Shown: positions 24,521 through 33,178 of the stretch, in pieces
Numbering within the stretch: position 1 is the first letter of the stretch
How the letters are laid out: the number at the start of each line of letters is the position of its first letter
Assembly (NCBI RefSeq): GCF_041929205.1
Contig: NZ_JBHFNT010000215.1
Origin: Floridanema evergladense
GTDB lineage: Bacteria; Cyanobacteriota; Cyanobacteriia; Cyanobacteriales; Aerosakkonemataceae
Length of the DNA: 64,000 nt
Direction: 5' to 3' (one strand)
The notes under the pieces: model-generated
Database searches by the model: none
Seen by the model: the letters and a program-made list of their open reading frames with translations, nothing else
Told to the model about the DNA's origin: nothing
Made by a program: the position numbers and the translations under genes

Positions 24521-24645
24521 TTGAACCAACTGGCATTAAATTAGCATTCTATATGTTAATTCAATTTGACAGTTTTACTTGATTTTTTCTGAACATCATT
24601 TGAATTTAATTTACATTTTTCCACTTTTTCCTAACTTATGTAAAG

Positions 24646-25713
24646 TTAATTTTCGGTAAACCGAGTATAGTGAAAATGACCTAAAAGCGAATTAGCGCTT
24701 TGTTTTTCCAGCAAATCAGCAATTAACAAAGCAGTAATAGGAGCCAAAAGAATGCCATTCCGATAATGCCCCGTTGCTAAAGTCAAATTTTCGTAAGCGC
24801 TAGTTCCTAAAATTGGTAATTCATCAGGTGTTGCTGGACGAAAACCCCACCAAAATTCTAAAATCGGCAAGTTTTTTAATGGGGGATAAAGTCGAGTTGC
24901 TCCGCTGAGTAATTGTTGAATACCTGCGGCAGTATTCTCAGGTGTAAACCCAACATTTTCGCTAGTTGCACCAATAACTATTCTGCCATCTTTTCGCGGA
25001 ACAATGTAAGTTTCATCGCCGAATAAAACCTGGTTTAACGGTTGAGGTGAAGAACAAACACGCAGCGACAACATTTGTCCTTTTTTGGGGTAAACTGGAA
25101 TCGGCAATAACTCCTGCGACCAAGCACCAGTAGCTAAAACATAGCGTTCAGCTTGCCAATCACCCACCGCAGTTTTTACATATTTAATTCGCCCATTTTC
25201 CCGGACAAACTCCGTAACAGCGACCCCTTCTAAAACCTCAATTCCTAACTGTTGAGCCGCCATCCACAAAACATGAGCTAAAGCACGATTATCCACTTGT
25301 CCATCATCAGGATACCACCAACCACCCACAATTTCAGAACTCAAACCAGGTTGATGTTGCTGAATTTCTTCCTGATTTAACCAAAATTTATCAGTTAGTA
25401 ATTGCTCCCCTGCATGATAAACTGGAGCCAAAATTCCACAAGACCAATAACCAGTTTCAAACCCGGTAATTTCTTCTAATTTTCTAATCCAGTCAGGATA
25501 GATCGATCGACTTTGCAGACACAAATCTAACATTGGACTAGGAGGAATCTTTTCTGCTTGAGGAGCTAACATTCCCGCCGCAGCGTGAGTCGCTGCTTCA
25601 GGAAAATTTCTAGATAAAACAGTTACTTTCACACTTCGCAATTTTAATTCAATAGCCAAAGAAAGACCAATAATTCCACCACCAACAATTAGAACATCAC
25701 TTACTCTATTCAT
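24646..25713 (-). CDS. thiO: Glycine oxidase ThiO
   Basis: ThiO is an FAD enzyme that oxidises glycine to dehydroglycine (iminoacetate), the nitrogen source for the ThiG reaction. The 355-residue protein has the N-terminal dinucleotide-binding motif DVLIVGGGIIGLSLAIEL, the AAAGMLAPQAE segment typical of ThiO, VDNRALAHVLW, KKGQMLSLR and the C-terminal RPATPDELPILG and GHYRNGILLAPITALLIADL. TTG, GTG and ATG codons lie within nine bases; GGTGAG precedes the ATG at 25713, which is chosen. It is upstream of thiG in the same orientation. In several cyanobacteria these two proteins are fused; here they are separate. Confidence 0.94.
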   Translation of the reverse strand: MNRVSDVLIVGGGIIGLSLAIELKLRSVKVTVLSRNFPEAATHAAAGMLAPQAEKIPPSPMLDLCLQSRSIYPDWIRKLEEITGFETGYWSCGILAPVYHAGEQLLTDKFWLNQEEIQQHQPGLSSEIVGGWWYPDDGQVDNRALAHVLWMAAQQLGIEVLEGVAVTEFVRENGRIKYVKTAVGDWQAERYVLATGAWSQELLPIPVYPKKGQMLSLRVCSSPQPLNQVLFGDETYIVPRKDGRIVIGATSENVGFTPENTAAGIQQLLSGATRLYPPLKNLPILEFWWGFRPATPDELPILGTSAYENLTLATGHYRNGILLAPITALLIADLLEKQSANSLLGHFHYTRFTEN

Positions 25714-25741
25714 ACTCACCAATAAAATTTTCCAAACCTAT

Positions 25742-25858
25742 AGTCAGAAGGCAGAAGGCAGAGGGACACAGGGGCAAGAAAACTACTAACTTAAAACTCA
25801 AAACTCAAAACTCTCCCAGTCCCCTTGTCCCCCAGTCCCCCAGTCCCCAATCCCCAAA
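25742..25858. repeat. Mixed short tandem repeats
   Basis: This gap holds AGAAGGCAGAAGGCAGAGGG, then AACTCAAAACTCAAAACTC, then CCCCAGTCCCCCAGTCCCC units, three of the recurrent short-repeat types of this genome side by side. They end at the stop codon of the ferredoxin gene. Confidence 0.75.
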
Positions 25859-25860
25859 AA

Positions 25861-26199
25861 TTACGCTTGCGGAGTCCAAACAGTTTGATTTCCCTGTCCC
25901 CACATACCGTCGAACTTAGTGACTTGGACATCTCCTAAAACCTTAGTTTGGCAAGCCAACCGCAAGTTTTTACTGGGAGAATGGGGAGGAAGACCCAGGC
26001 GGGCTTTTTCTCGCCAACTTGCTTCCGACACTTCCCCTTCTACCTTAACGGCGCAAGTGCCACAAGTGCCGATACCACGACAGTTCATCAGGGCAGCTTG
26101 TCCATTGTACAGAGGAATGCCATTTTCCAGTAAAACTTTCCGTAAATTAGCACCCGAAGCACATTCAAATGTCTTCCCTTGAGCAGTTACTTTTGGCAT
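25861..26199 (-). CDS. Plant-type 2Fe-2S ferredoxin-like protein
   Basis: A 112-residue ferredoxin-fold protein. Cluster cysteines are arranged NCRGIGTCGTC (C-x5-C-x2-C) with the distal cysteine in RLACQTKV. The N-terminus (MPKVTAQGKTFECASGANLR) and the insertion EASWREKARLGLPPHSPSKN differ from photosynthetic PetF and resemble the divergent 2Fe-2S proteins common in cyanobacteria. An additional cysteine lies at FECASG. The electron partner is unknown. The frame opens at 26217, but MPKVTAQ at 26199 is preferred. It is divergent from cimA, and no metabolic partner gene is adjacent. Confidence 0.85.
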   Translation of the reverse strand: MPKVTAQGKTFECASGANLRKVLLENGIPLYNGQAALMNCRGIGTCGTCAVKVEGEVSEASWREKARLGLPPHSPSKNLRLACQTKVLGDVQVTKFDGMWGQGNQTVWTPQA

Positions 26200-26363
26200 A
26201 GTTATTACTCTGAACACTTTATGAATATTTTTGCACTTCTTTACATTACAGGGCTTACCATTTTCTACAGATACAGATGTAGGCTAAGTCTTAGGGAAGA
26301 ATTTACCCCTCATAGAAACTTCTTGCTCTGATTTTGAGAAAAGGGCAAAGCTAAAGGGGTAAA

Positions 26364-26468
26364 ACTGAAATCTTGCACCAAGAGGCGGAGCCTGGAGTTT
26401 CTCGTTCCCAGGTTGAACCTGGGAACGAGGTTTTGGAGGTTCTACCTCCCCTGCTGCAAGATTTGAGT
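26364..26468. repeat. Dispersed cloverleaf-type element, copy C
   Basis: About 70 bp upstream of the cimA start. It keeps AATCTTGCA/TGCAAGATT as the core of the terminal stem, AGGC-GGA-GCCT, the full-length central palindrome (CTCGTTCCCAGG...CCTGGGAACGAG) and GGAGGT-TCT-ACCTCC. It lies within what would be an N-terminal extension of cimA and of an opposite-strand frame, neither of which is credible as protein. Confidence 0.82.
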
Positions 26469-26540
26469 AAAAGTGCTGAAAAATCCTTTTCCCTTTACCT
26501 TTTGTCCATATCAAAACCCATTCTCATTCGACTCTTTTCC

Positions 26541-28178
26541 ATGACCCCTAATACTTCAAATCAGATTTGGATTTACGATACTACTCTGCGAGATGGTGCC
26601 CAACGCGAAGGACTTTGTTTGTCCTTAGAAGATAAACTGCGAATAGCTCATCAGCTAGATGAGTTGGGAGTTCCGTTTATCGAAGGAGGATGGCCCGGTG
26701 CTAATCCCAAGGACGTGCAATTTTTCTGGAAACTACAGGAACAACCCCTCAGACAAGCGGAAGTGGTGGCTTTTTGTTCGACACGCCGACCGGGAACTAC
26801 GGCGGCAGAAGATTCCCTTCTACAAGCGATTTTGGCGGCAGGGACTCGCTGGGTGACAATTTTTGGTAAATCGTGGGATTTGCACGTTACAGAGAGCCTG
26901 AAGACTAGTTTGGCAGAAAATTTGGCGATGATTCGAGATACGATCGAATATCTCCGCAGCCAAGGACGGCGAGTCATCTACGATGCCGAACACTGGTTTG
27001 ATGGCTATAAGCATAATCGAGACTACGCTTTACAAACTTTGAAAACGGCTGTGGTTGCTGGTGCGGAATGGTTGGTTTTCTGTGACACCAATGGCGGTAC
27101 GCTTCCATCTGAAATTAGCACCATTATCGGGGAAGTGGTGGAAGCTTTACCGGAACTCAAAGGCGATTTTCCCCGAATGGGCATTCACACTCACAATGAT
27201 TCCGATACCGCAGTCGCTAATGCTTTGGCTGGGGTGTTGGCTGGCGTGAGAATGGTACAAGGGACGATGAATGGTTACGGGGAACGTTGTGGTAATGCGA
27301 ATCTTTGTTCGGTAATTCCGAATTTACAGTTGAAGTTGGGTTATGACTGTATTCCAGCAGAAAATTTAGAGCGACTGACTCAAGTTAGCCGTCTTGTTAG
27401 CGAACTGGCGAATCTAGCACCTGACGAACACGCACCTTTTGTCGGTTTGTCAGCTTTTGCACACAAAGGCGGAATTCATGTGAGTGCGGTGGAACGCAAT
27501 CCGATAACTTACGAACATATTCAACCGGAAGCAGTGGGAAATCGACGGCGGATTGTAATTTCTGACCAGGCAGGGTTAAGTAATGTGTTAGCTAAAGCCC
27601 GGACGTTTGGGATTGAGTTGGACAAGCAAAATCCGGCTTGTCGGCAAATTTTGGAACGGCTGAAAGTTCTGGAAAATCAAGGGTATCAGTTTGAGGCGGC
27701 TGAGGCTAGTTTTGAGTTGCTGATGCGGGAGGCTTTGGGACAAAGGCAGAAGTTTTACGAACTTAAAGGTTTCCAAGTTCATTGTGATATTGTTCCCTGC
27801 GATACTGATGCGAATTGCGTGCCTTATGCTTTGGCGACTATTAAGGTTTCGGTGAATGGTAAGGATATTTTGGAGGCTGCGGAAGGTAATGGGCCTGTGG
27901 GGGCGTTAGATGCAGCTTTACGAAAAGCTTTAACCAATTTTTATCCAGTAATTGCTGATTTTGAGTTAACGGATTATAAGGTGAGAATTCTGGATGGAAA
28001 TACGGGAACTGCGGCAAAAACTCGGGTGTTAGTTGAGTCTAGTAATGGTTTGCAGCGCTGGACGACGGTAGGAGTTTCGACCAATATTTTAGAGGCTTCT
28101 TATCAAGCGGTGGTGGAAGGTTTGGAGTATGGTTTGATGCTGCATTCTTCGGCTAAGGCGGCTTTGACTCCTTCTTAG
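26541..28178 (+). CDS. cimA: (R)-citramalate synthase CimA
   Basis: CimA condenses acetyl-CoA with pyruvate to citramalate, the threonine-independent entry to isoleucine synthesis. The 545-residue protein has the DRE-TIM metallolyase start IYDTTLRDGAQREGLCLS, GGWPGANPKD, the metal-binding HTHNDSDTAVANALAGVLAG, GYGERCGNANLCSVIPNL and SAFAHKGGIHVSAV. The C-terminal LeuA-type regulatory domain (about 420-535) suggests feedback control. The wording GERCGNANLCSVIPN favours CimA over LeuA, as does length. The open frame begins 168 bp earlier inside repeat copy C; the ATG at 26541 (MTPNTSNQ) is the natural start. Confidence 0.92.
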   Translation: MTPNTSNQIWIYDTTLRDGAQREGLCLSLEDKLRIAHQLDELGVPFIEGGWPGANPKDVQFFWKLQEQPLRQAEVVAFCSTRRPGTTAAEDSLLQAILAAGTRWVTIFGKSWDLHVTESLKTSLAENLAMIRDTIEYLRSQGRRVIYDAEHWFDGYKHNRDYALQTLKTAVVAGAEWLVFCDTNGGTLPSEISTIIGEVVEALPELKGDFPRMGIHTHNDSDTAVANALAGVLAGVRMVQGTMNGYGERCGNANLCSVIPNLQLKLGYDCIPAENLERLTQVSRLVSELANLAPDEHAPFVGLSAFAHKGGIHVSAVERNPITYEHIQPEAVGNRRRIVISDQAGLSNVLAKARTFGIELDKQNPACRQILERLKVLENQGYQFEAAEASFELLMREALGQRQKFYELKGFQVHCDIVPCDTDANCVPYALATIKVSVNGKDILEAAEGNGPVGALDAALRKALTNFYPVIADFELTDYKVRILDGNTGTAAKTRVLVESSNGLQRWTTVGVSTNILEASYQAVVEGLEYGLMLHSSAKAALTPS

Positions 28179-28239
28179 TTGAAGCAGTGGTGAGGAGATG
28201 GGGAGGAAATAATTGGTTCTCCAGTACTTATGGTGATAA

Positions 28240-28295
28240 GGAAACCTTGTGGAGTAGGGGCAATTCATGAATTGCCCTTACTCCACAAGGTTTCC
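28240..28295. repeat. 56-bp near-perfect palindrome (GTAGGGG family, copy 2)
   Basis: Every base from 28240 to 28267 pairs with 28268 to 28295 except one G opposite T (28257/28278). The core is GGGGCAATTCATGAATTGCC and the outer arms are GGAAACCTTGTGGAGTA and complement. It lies 61 bp past cimA and may act as its terminator, or be a mobile palindrome like the copies at 23350 and 35306. Confidence 0.85.
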
Positions 28296-28457
28296 CTTTG
28301 TTTAGGGAATAGGTAATAGAGAAGAAAGTTTCCCTAACCTCTTAGATAAGAAGTTCTAATCATTGAAACTTAGGGGTGATGCAAAGACACTAAATATAGA
28401 GGAATAATCGCTAGTTAATCGGTTAAGGTACTCTACGAATAGAGGCTTTGCTTCAGT

Positions 28458-28488
28458 TTGGCAATAGCAGATAAATTCTAGGTATAAT
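28458..28488 (+). promoter_or_regulatory. Candidate sigma-70-type promoter for the DUF4327 gene
   Basis: A consensus -10 TATAAT at 28483-28488 follows TTGGCA at 28458-28463 with a 19-base spacer, slightly longer than ideal. A start near 28495 would give a 5' leader of about 140 bases before the DUF4327 ATG. The assignment rests on motif match only. Confidence 0.45.
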
Positions 28489-28635
28489 GGACTGGTAGCA
28501 CTTAGTTGTGCTAAACTTCTGTTTTAGAAGAACGCTTCCCGATTGCACAAGACTTAACGCACAGGTATAGCAAAAAAAGGGTAAGTGGTTCTTGTTCAGA
28601 ATCTTTCTTAAAATAAATCAATTTTAATGGAGTGT

Positions 28636-28854
28636 ATGACTCAGCAAGTTATTCACCCAATGGTGAAGTTGCAACGTCAAGTAGGATCTCTCATAGCATC
28701 TAACTTGATTAAGCCTACTGACAGTATTTGGAAAATTGCCCTACTTTATGGTGATGAATGGGCTTTTTGGAAAAAAGAGTTGCTCGATTTTGGCTTTACA
28801 ATGCAAGATCCGGTTCAGGATTTGCTGGAAGTGGAAGCCTGGGATGATGAGTAA
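28636..28854 (+). CDS. DUF4327 family protein
   Basis: A 72-residue protein, MTQQVIHPMVKLQRQVGSLI, with SDSIWKIALLYGDEWAFWKK-like wording (here TDSIWKIALLYGDEW), LLDFGFTMQDPVQDLL and an acidic end EAWDDE. This agrees with DUF4327, a small cyanobacterial family of unknown function. The frame opens at 28627, but GGAG just ahead of the second ATG (28636) and the conserved MTQQV start favour the latter. It has no cysteine pair, signal or membrane segment. It is convergent with the kinase gene. Confidence 0.82.
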   Translation: MTQQVIHPMVKLQRQVGSLIASNLIKPTDSIWKIALLYGDEWAFWKKELLDFGFTMQDPVQDLLEVEAWDDE

Positions 28855-28971
28855 TTTCGTTGCTCTGGAAGTTGGCTGCAAATAGTTGACGCGGCAAGGC
28901 GGCGACGCGACGATCGATTGGCAGCCAAAAGAGCAATTACATTAGTTGTTCAGTTGAACAGCCAAAATTTT

Positions 28972-30249
28972 TTAGATAGCATCTGTAAGGGCGATCGCTA
29001 ACTGCCCAGCAGATTGATATCTTTCTTTGACTTGCGGTTGGGTGGCTTTTTCAATCACCTGCCGCAATCGGGGAGTAATCGTCGGCACATTTTCTAGGGC
29101 AAAATAATAGATTCGACCCTGCTGTTGATAGTACTTGCGGGGGCTTTCCCCAGTGAGCAGAAAAATTAGAGTAGCGCCCACAGCGTAAATGTCAGATTGG
29201 GTGACAGGTTGACCTCGGTCTTGTTCTGGGGCGCTGAAACCTTCTGCACCGATGCGCGTACCCAAGGGTGTACCAATTTCCTTAACTGCGCCGAAGTCGA
29301 GGACTACTATTTTTTTGTCTGGCGATCGCACCATCAAATTAGCTGGTTTAATGTCACGATGAATCAATGGTGGGTCTTGTTCGTGGATGTAATCTAACAC
29401 TTGACAGGTTTGCACCATCCATTCGATCGCTTGACTTGGTAAAACTGGCCCAGTATTGTAAACTCGCCTTTCCAAATCTTGACCTTGAATGTATTCCATC
29501 GCCAAATACTTTTTCCCCGCTTCCACAAAAAAGTCATAAAATTGGGGAATTCCGGGGTGATGCAAGTTCTTTAACGTCCTGGCTTCCCTTTCAAACAATT
29601 CTTGAGCTTTGGCAATCTCTGCCATATCTGCATTCATTTCTTTGAGTACCAACAAAGCACCACCCACTGCCTTTTTTCCAGGGATTTGCGGTACCCAAGC
29701 TAAATAAGTCGTACCCATCCCCCCCTGTCCCAAAGTCTTTAACACCTGGTATTGGCGAATCTGACGTTCGACACGCAATGGCTGACCGCAGTGGATACAA
29801 AATAAATTATTTGGCGGATTTCCCCCATGAGAGCAGATGTTTTTTGGGGGGGATGGAACTGCTTTCGGGGGAATGACAACCAAAGATTGAGCGGTGGTAG
29901 TTTGAATGGTGAACTTTAATTTTGGCCCACCTTGAGCTAACTGAATTATGGAACCGTTTCTCAGCCAAGCTTGGGAGACTAAAATTCCATCTAAAAAAGT
30001 GCCGTTAGTACCCAAATTAATGAGCCGCCAAGCAGTAGAAATTAAACTGTTGCCAATTTTGGATGCAGAAATTTCCACCAGCCGTAATTCTAGATGGTGA
30101 CGGGAAACTCGGCTATCAGTCAACACGATATTGTTCTCTGGAGAGCGACCGATGCGAATGATTAACTCTTTTTCAAATCGCCACTTTTCCAGAAGAGCCG
30201 AATTTTTTGGATGTAAGAGGGTCAGTGTGACCACACCTGGAGTTGTCAT
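28972..30249 (-). CDS. Serine/threonine protein kinase with N-terminal FHA domain and zinc-ribbon segment
   Basis: A 425-residue kinase of the bacterial Hanks type. Residues about 28-105 are an FHA phosphothreonine-binding domain (IGRSPENNIVLTDSRVSRHH, then TNGTFLDG). Near 138-160 is a cysteine cluster (CSHGGNPPNNLFCIHCGQPL) that looks like a zinc ribbon. The kinase domain follows from about 168: glycine loop LGQGGMGTTYLAW, VLKEM with the ATP lysine, catalytic loop HRDIKPANLM, DFGAVKE, and the activation-segment end SAPEQ. There is no C-terminal membrane segment, so it is probably cytosolic. It is 43 bp downstream of a PP2C phosphatase gene, a classic kinase-phosphatase pair. Confidence 0.92.
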   Translation of the reverse strand: MTTPGVVTLTLLHPKNSALLEKWRFEKELIIRIGRSPENNIVLTDSRVSRHHLELRLVEISASKIGNSLISTAWRLINLGTNGTFLDGILVSQAWLRNGSIIQLAQGGPKLKFTIQTTTAQSLVVIPPKAVPSPPKNICSHGGNPPNNLFCIHCGQPLRVERQIRQYQVLKTLGQGGMGTTYLAWVPQIPGKKAVGGALLVLKEMNADMAEIAKAQELFEREARTLKNLHHPGIPQFYDFFVEAGKKYLAMEYIQGQDLERRVYNTGPVLPSQAIEWMVQTCQVLDYIHEQDPPLIHRDIKPANLMVRSPDKKIVVLDFGAVKEIGTPLGTRIGAEGFSAPEQDRGQPVTQSDIYAVGATLIFLLTGESPRKYYQQQGRIYYFALENVPTITPRLRQVIEKATQPQVKERYQSAGQLAIALTDAI

Positions 30250-30292
30250 TACTCATTAAGCTCGGTGAATAGCAAACCCTCAACAATTGCCA

Positions 30293-32395
30293 TTAACTAT
30301 TGCCTACTTTAGCTTGCTCTAAATCCGGTCGGACTTTCGCTCGAATTAAGATCGCTGTAATGTTGTCATGCCCATTGTACTGGTTAGCCAGTTCAATTAA
30401 ATTATTGACACTTTCTTCTAAGTTGCTCCGGGAACTCAGGTATGGTTGGAGGTGAGTTTGCCAATGGTTTTCAATCAATTCATTATCAGATAAACCATCG
30501 GAGCATAACAGAATTAGAGTATCTTCATTTAACTCAAAGAATTCAATATCGGGATCGACGAAATATTCATTGCGTGGCCCTAATGCTTGAGTAAGTTGAT
30601 AAGCGTCAGGACGAGAATAAGCTATTTCCGGTTCTACTCCCCGTTTAATTTCCCGTTGTCCGACTTCGTGATCTACGGTAACTTGTTCGATGCCTTGTCT
30701 GCGACTGAGGCGATACAAGCGGGAGTCTCCCACATGGGCAACGGCGACTTGAGTTTCTTGAATTAAAACCATGACTAAGGTTGTACCCATGCGCCCGCTA
30801 CCGGAACGGGCATCTTGTTGATTGATATCGTAGATGGCTTCATTGGCTTTTAGGACACCTTGGCGAATGCAGTCTTCGTCTGGTAGTTCTTCGTCCCAGT
30901 GTTCTTGAAAGTACTCGCTCAGGGTTTTCACGGCTAAAGCACTAGCAACTTCGCCTCCTGCGTGTCCTCCCATGCCATCGCAGAGGATGTACAAGCCGCG
31001 AGCTTCCATGTTGCGCCCCAGCGGGTTTTCCACTTTGGTAAGTTTAGTTTGGACTCCAAAGTAGTCTTCGTTATGCCGTCTTTGCCGACCTACGTCGGTA
31101 CGACCTGCATCTTCTAAACTTAGCAGCTGCATGGGTAAAACCACAGTGGGCATATCATCGTTACTCTCGTTGGGTGGGGAGTAGGGATTCTTGTATTCTT
31201 TTATTTGGGGAGTGGTTGTTAAGGGTGAGGAAATAGTTTGATGATCGATCGATGGGTTTGCTCCTGGTGCTTCTGGGATAGATGAATCTGATTCATTTTG
31301 CAGTTCATCGGCAATTTCTTGGAGACGAAACCGTAATTCTTCAATTGTCGAAATAACTTCTAGCTTCAGGTCGTTAATTAATGCTCCGATCCGAGGTAAC
31401 AAAGTGCGATCGGCATGAATATATAAACCTTCCCAAATCTGACCTAAAGTTGACAATCTCAGATTGCTATCTGTTGGCTCTTTATATAACCGCACAATTC
31501 CGAGAAATTGGTCTTCATCTACTCGTAAATTGTTTAATTCTAATAAACTTTGCCGACAATGCCAGGGTTCTGTCGCCATCCACAGGGATGACATTTCGTG
31601 CAATATTTGTAGGGAATGAATTTCGGGAATTTGCTGGTCTTTCCACAACTCTACTAAAGTAGGCCAATGCGATCGATCTTCAATCAGCAGGATTTCTCGA
31701 TCGTCCTCTATCCAAGCTTCGTGGATAGAAGGTACGATCGGCTCAAATTCTTCTTTCAGTTCCAGATAAACTTTCGCAATTTCCGGCACAGTTTTCCAAA
31801 TATCGACCTCACTCTTACCGTCGGTTTCCTCCCCAGTTTCTAGTCCCTGATTTTCCTGATTAATGAGAATTTCTATAGTTGAAGCTTGCAAAGGTTGACA
31901 ATCTAACACTCGCACCTTAACTTCTTCTGTAATTTCTGACGGTAGTGGTTCTAAAAGTAAGTACCGTCGTTGCTGGTCTAAATATACCTCTAGAGAGAAT
32001 TCAGATATTGGTTTTGCTGAGTTATTGTCTGGCGAGTCTGCCAATTCATCTTCCCAGCTTACTTGAATTTCTATGTTAACTGCTTCAGGTTCAGTAACTA
32101 TATCGGGCTGTTCTAACCCAAGTTTTTCTGCTGAGGAAACTGCGATCGGTTCAAGATTAACTGTTTTGCCTGGTTCCTTAGCTTGCGAAACTTCAGACCG
32201 AGCAACGCTACGAGGTGAGATGATTGCTTGCCAAACTGTTCCCGTAAATGTACCACATTTGGGACACTCTTTGGCGCTGTAACTAACTTGTGCGCCACAT
32301 TCGGGACAAGCTTTGTGGGTGAGGGAAGTACCACATTGCTGGCAAAATTTATTAGCGATCGGGTTTTCAAATTGACATTGTGGACAGATCAGCAT
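30293..32395 (-). CDS. PPM/PP2C-type serine/threonine phosphatase with N-terminal zinc ribbons
   Basis: A 700-residue protein. Residues 1-52 hold two double-cysteine zinc ribbons (CPQCQFENPIANKFCQQCG, then CPECGAQVSYSAKECPKCG). Residues about 55-430 are acidic and low in recognisable domains, with a segment reminiscent of a degenerate kinase fold (LEPLPSEITEEVKVRVLD; VELWKDQQIPEIHSL). The C-terminal 250 residues are an intact PP2C: DVGRQRRHNEDYFG, LYILCDGMGGHAGGEVAS, MGTTLVMVL, VAHVGDSRLYR, LLCSDGLSDN and HDNITAILI supply the metal-binding aspartates. It is the upstream gene of a two-gene unit with the FHA kinase and presumably reverses its phosphorylations (inference). Confidence 0.9.
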   Translation of the reverse strand: MLICPQCQFENPIANKFCQQCGTSLTHKACPECGAQVSYSAKECPKCGTFTGTVWQAIISPRSVARSEVSQAKEPGKTVNLEPIAVSSAEKLGLEQPDIVTEPEAVNIEIQVSWEDELADSPDNNSAKPISEFSLEVYLDQQRRYLLLEPLPSEITEEVKVRVLDCQPLQASTIEILINQENQGLETGEETDGKSEVDIWKTVPEIAKVYLELKEEFEPIVPSIHEAWIEDDREILLIEDRSHWPTLVELWKDQQIPEIHSLQILHEMSSLWMATEPWHCRQSLLELNNLRVDEDQFLGIVRLYKEPTDSNLRLSTLGQIWEGLYIHADRTLLPRIGALINDLKLEVISTIEELRFRLQEIADELQNESDSSIPEAPGANPSIDHQTISSPLTTTPQIKEYKNPYSPPNESNDDMPTVVLPMQLLSLEDAGRTDVGRQRRHNEDYFGVQTKLTKVENPLGRNMEARGLYILCDGMGGHAGGEVASALAVKTLSEYFQEHWDEELPDEDCIRQGVLKANEAIYDINQQDARSGSGRMGTTLVMVLIQETQVAVAHVGDSRLYRLSRRQGIEQVTVDHEVGQREIKRGVEPEIAYSRPDAYQLTQALGPRNEYFVDPDIEFFELNEDTLILLCSDGLSDNELIENHWQTHLQPYLSSRSNLEESVNNLIELANQYNGHDNITAILIRAKVRPDLEQAKVGNS

Positions 32396-32446
32396 TTGAG
32401 AATTTCCTCAATTTCGAGGATGGATAGAAAAAGCTAACAGTAAGGG

Positions 32447-33046
32447 TTAATTTACTTTGTTTAGACGTAATAGGGGTTGTAGTTCTTCTAGAGTTAAGTC
32501 TCGCCACTCTCCTGATGTTAAACCGTCCAAACGAAGATGAGCAATTGCCACTCTTACTAATCTTAAGGTAGGATATCCTACTGCTGCTGTCATTCTTCGC
32601 ACTTGTCGATTTCTACCTTCTGTGAGTGTCATCTCTAACCAAGCGGTAGGTACGTTTTTGCGAAACCGAATTGGCGGATCGCGGGGTGGTAGTATGGGTT
32701 CGTCGGGCAAAAGTTTTACCAATGCTGGTCTAGTTTGGTAGTCTTGGACTTTGACTCCTTGACGGAGTTGGTTGAGCGCAATTGGTTCTGGGATTTTTTC
32801 TACTTGTACCCAATAGGTGCGTGGGTGTTTGTAGCGGCGATCGCTCAAAAAATGTTGTAATTTACCATCATTTGTCAGTAATAATAGTCCTTCGCTGTCT
32901 TGGTCTAAACGTCCTACCGGATATATTTCGGGAATGGAAATATAGTCTTTCAGGGTTTGCCTAATTTTGTGGGCATCTTGGTTTTCGTCTGTAAACTGGC
33001 ACAAGACGTTGTACGGTTTGTAAAAAAGTATATATTTGTGTACCAC
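32447..33046 (-). CDS. rRNA pseudouridine synthase, RluE-like
   Basis: A 199-residue pseudouridine synthase of the RsuA/RluB/E/F group without the N-terminal S4 domain, which is the RluE form. The catalytic-aspartate motif is PVGRLDQDSEGLLLLTNDG, preceded by ILFYKPYNVLCQFTDE. The C-terminus carries the family's LTEGRNRQVRRMTAAVGYPT and LRLVRVAIAHLRL. E. coli RluE modifies U2457 of 23S rRNA; the same target is likely but not proved. The start is a GTG at 33046. It lies 50 bp upstream of the PP2C gene on the same strand. Confidence 0.9.
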   Translation of the reverse strand: MVHKYILFYKPYNVLCQFTDENQDAHKIRQTLKDYISIPEIYPVGRLDQDSEGLLLLTNDGKLQHFLSDRRYKHPRTYWVQVEKIPEPIALNQLRQGVKVQDYQTRPALVKLLPDEPILPPRDPPIRFRKNVPTAWLEMTLTEGRNRQVRRMTAAVGYPTLRLVRVAIAHLRLDGLTSGEWRDLTLEELQPLLRLNKVN

Positions 33047-33080
33047 GTTCTACAAGTAGCTGGGTCTGCTTTATTATTTA

Positions 33081-33133
33081 CTCATAAGAACACTCCCGTC
33101 AGGTTGAAATTTGACGGTTAGAGTGTCAATGAG
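33081..33133. terminator. Hairpin between HxlR regulator and rluE-like gene
   Basis: A three-part stem: CTCAT/ATGAG (33081 and 33129), CACTC/GAGTG, and CCGTCA/TGACGG around a ten-base loop, with small bulges. It starts 45 bp beyond the HxlR stop. No U-run follows on the minus strand, so it may be a 3' stabiliser. Confidence 0.5.
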
Positions 33134-33178
33134 AATTATTATTAATTTTAAAAGCAATTCTCCCATTTAAAATTGTCA

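Noticed and set aside
25919..26182. Plus-strand frames opposite the ferredoxin gene
   Set aside because: The minus strand has the cluster cysteines and homology; the opposite frames have none.
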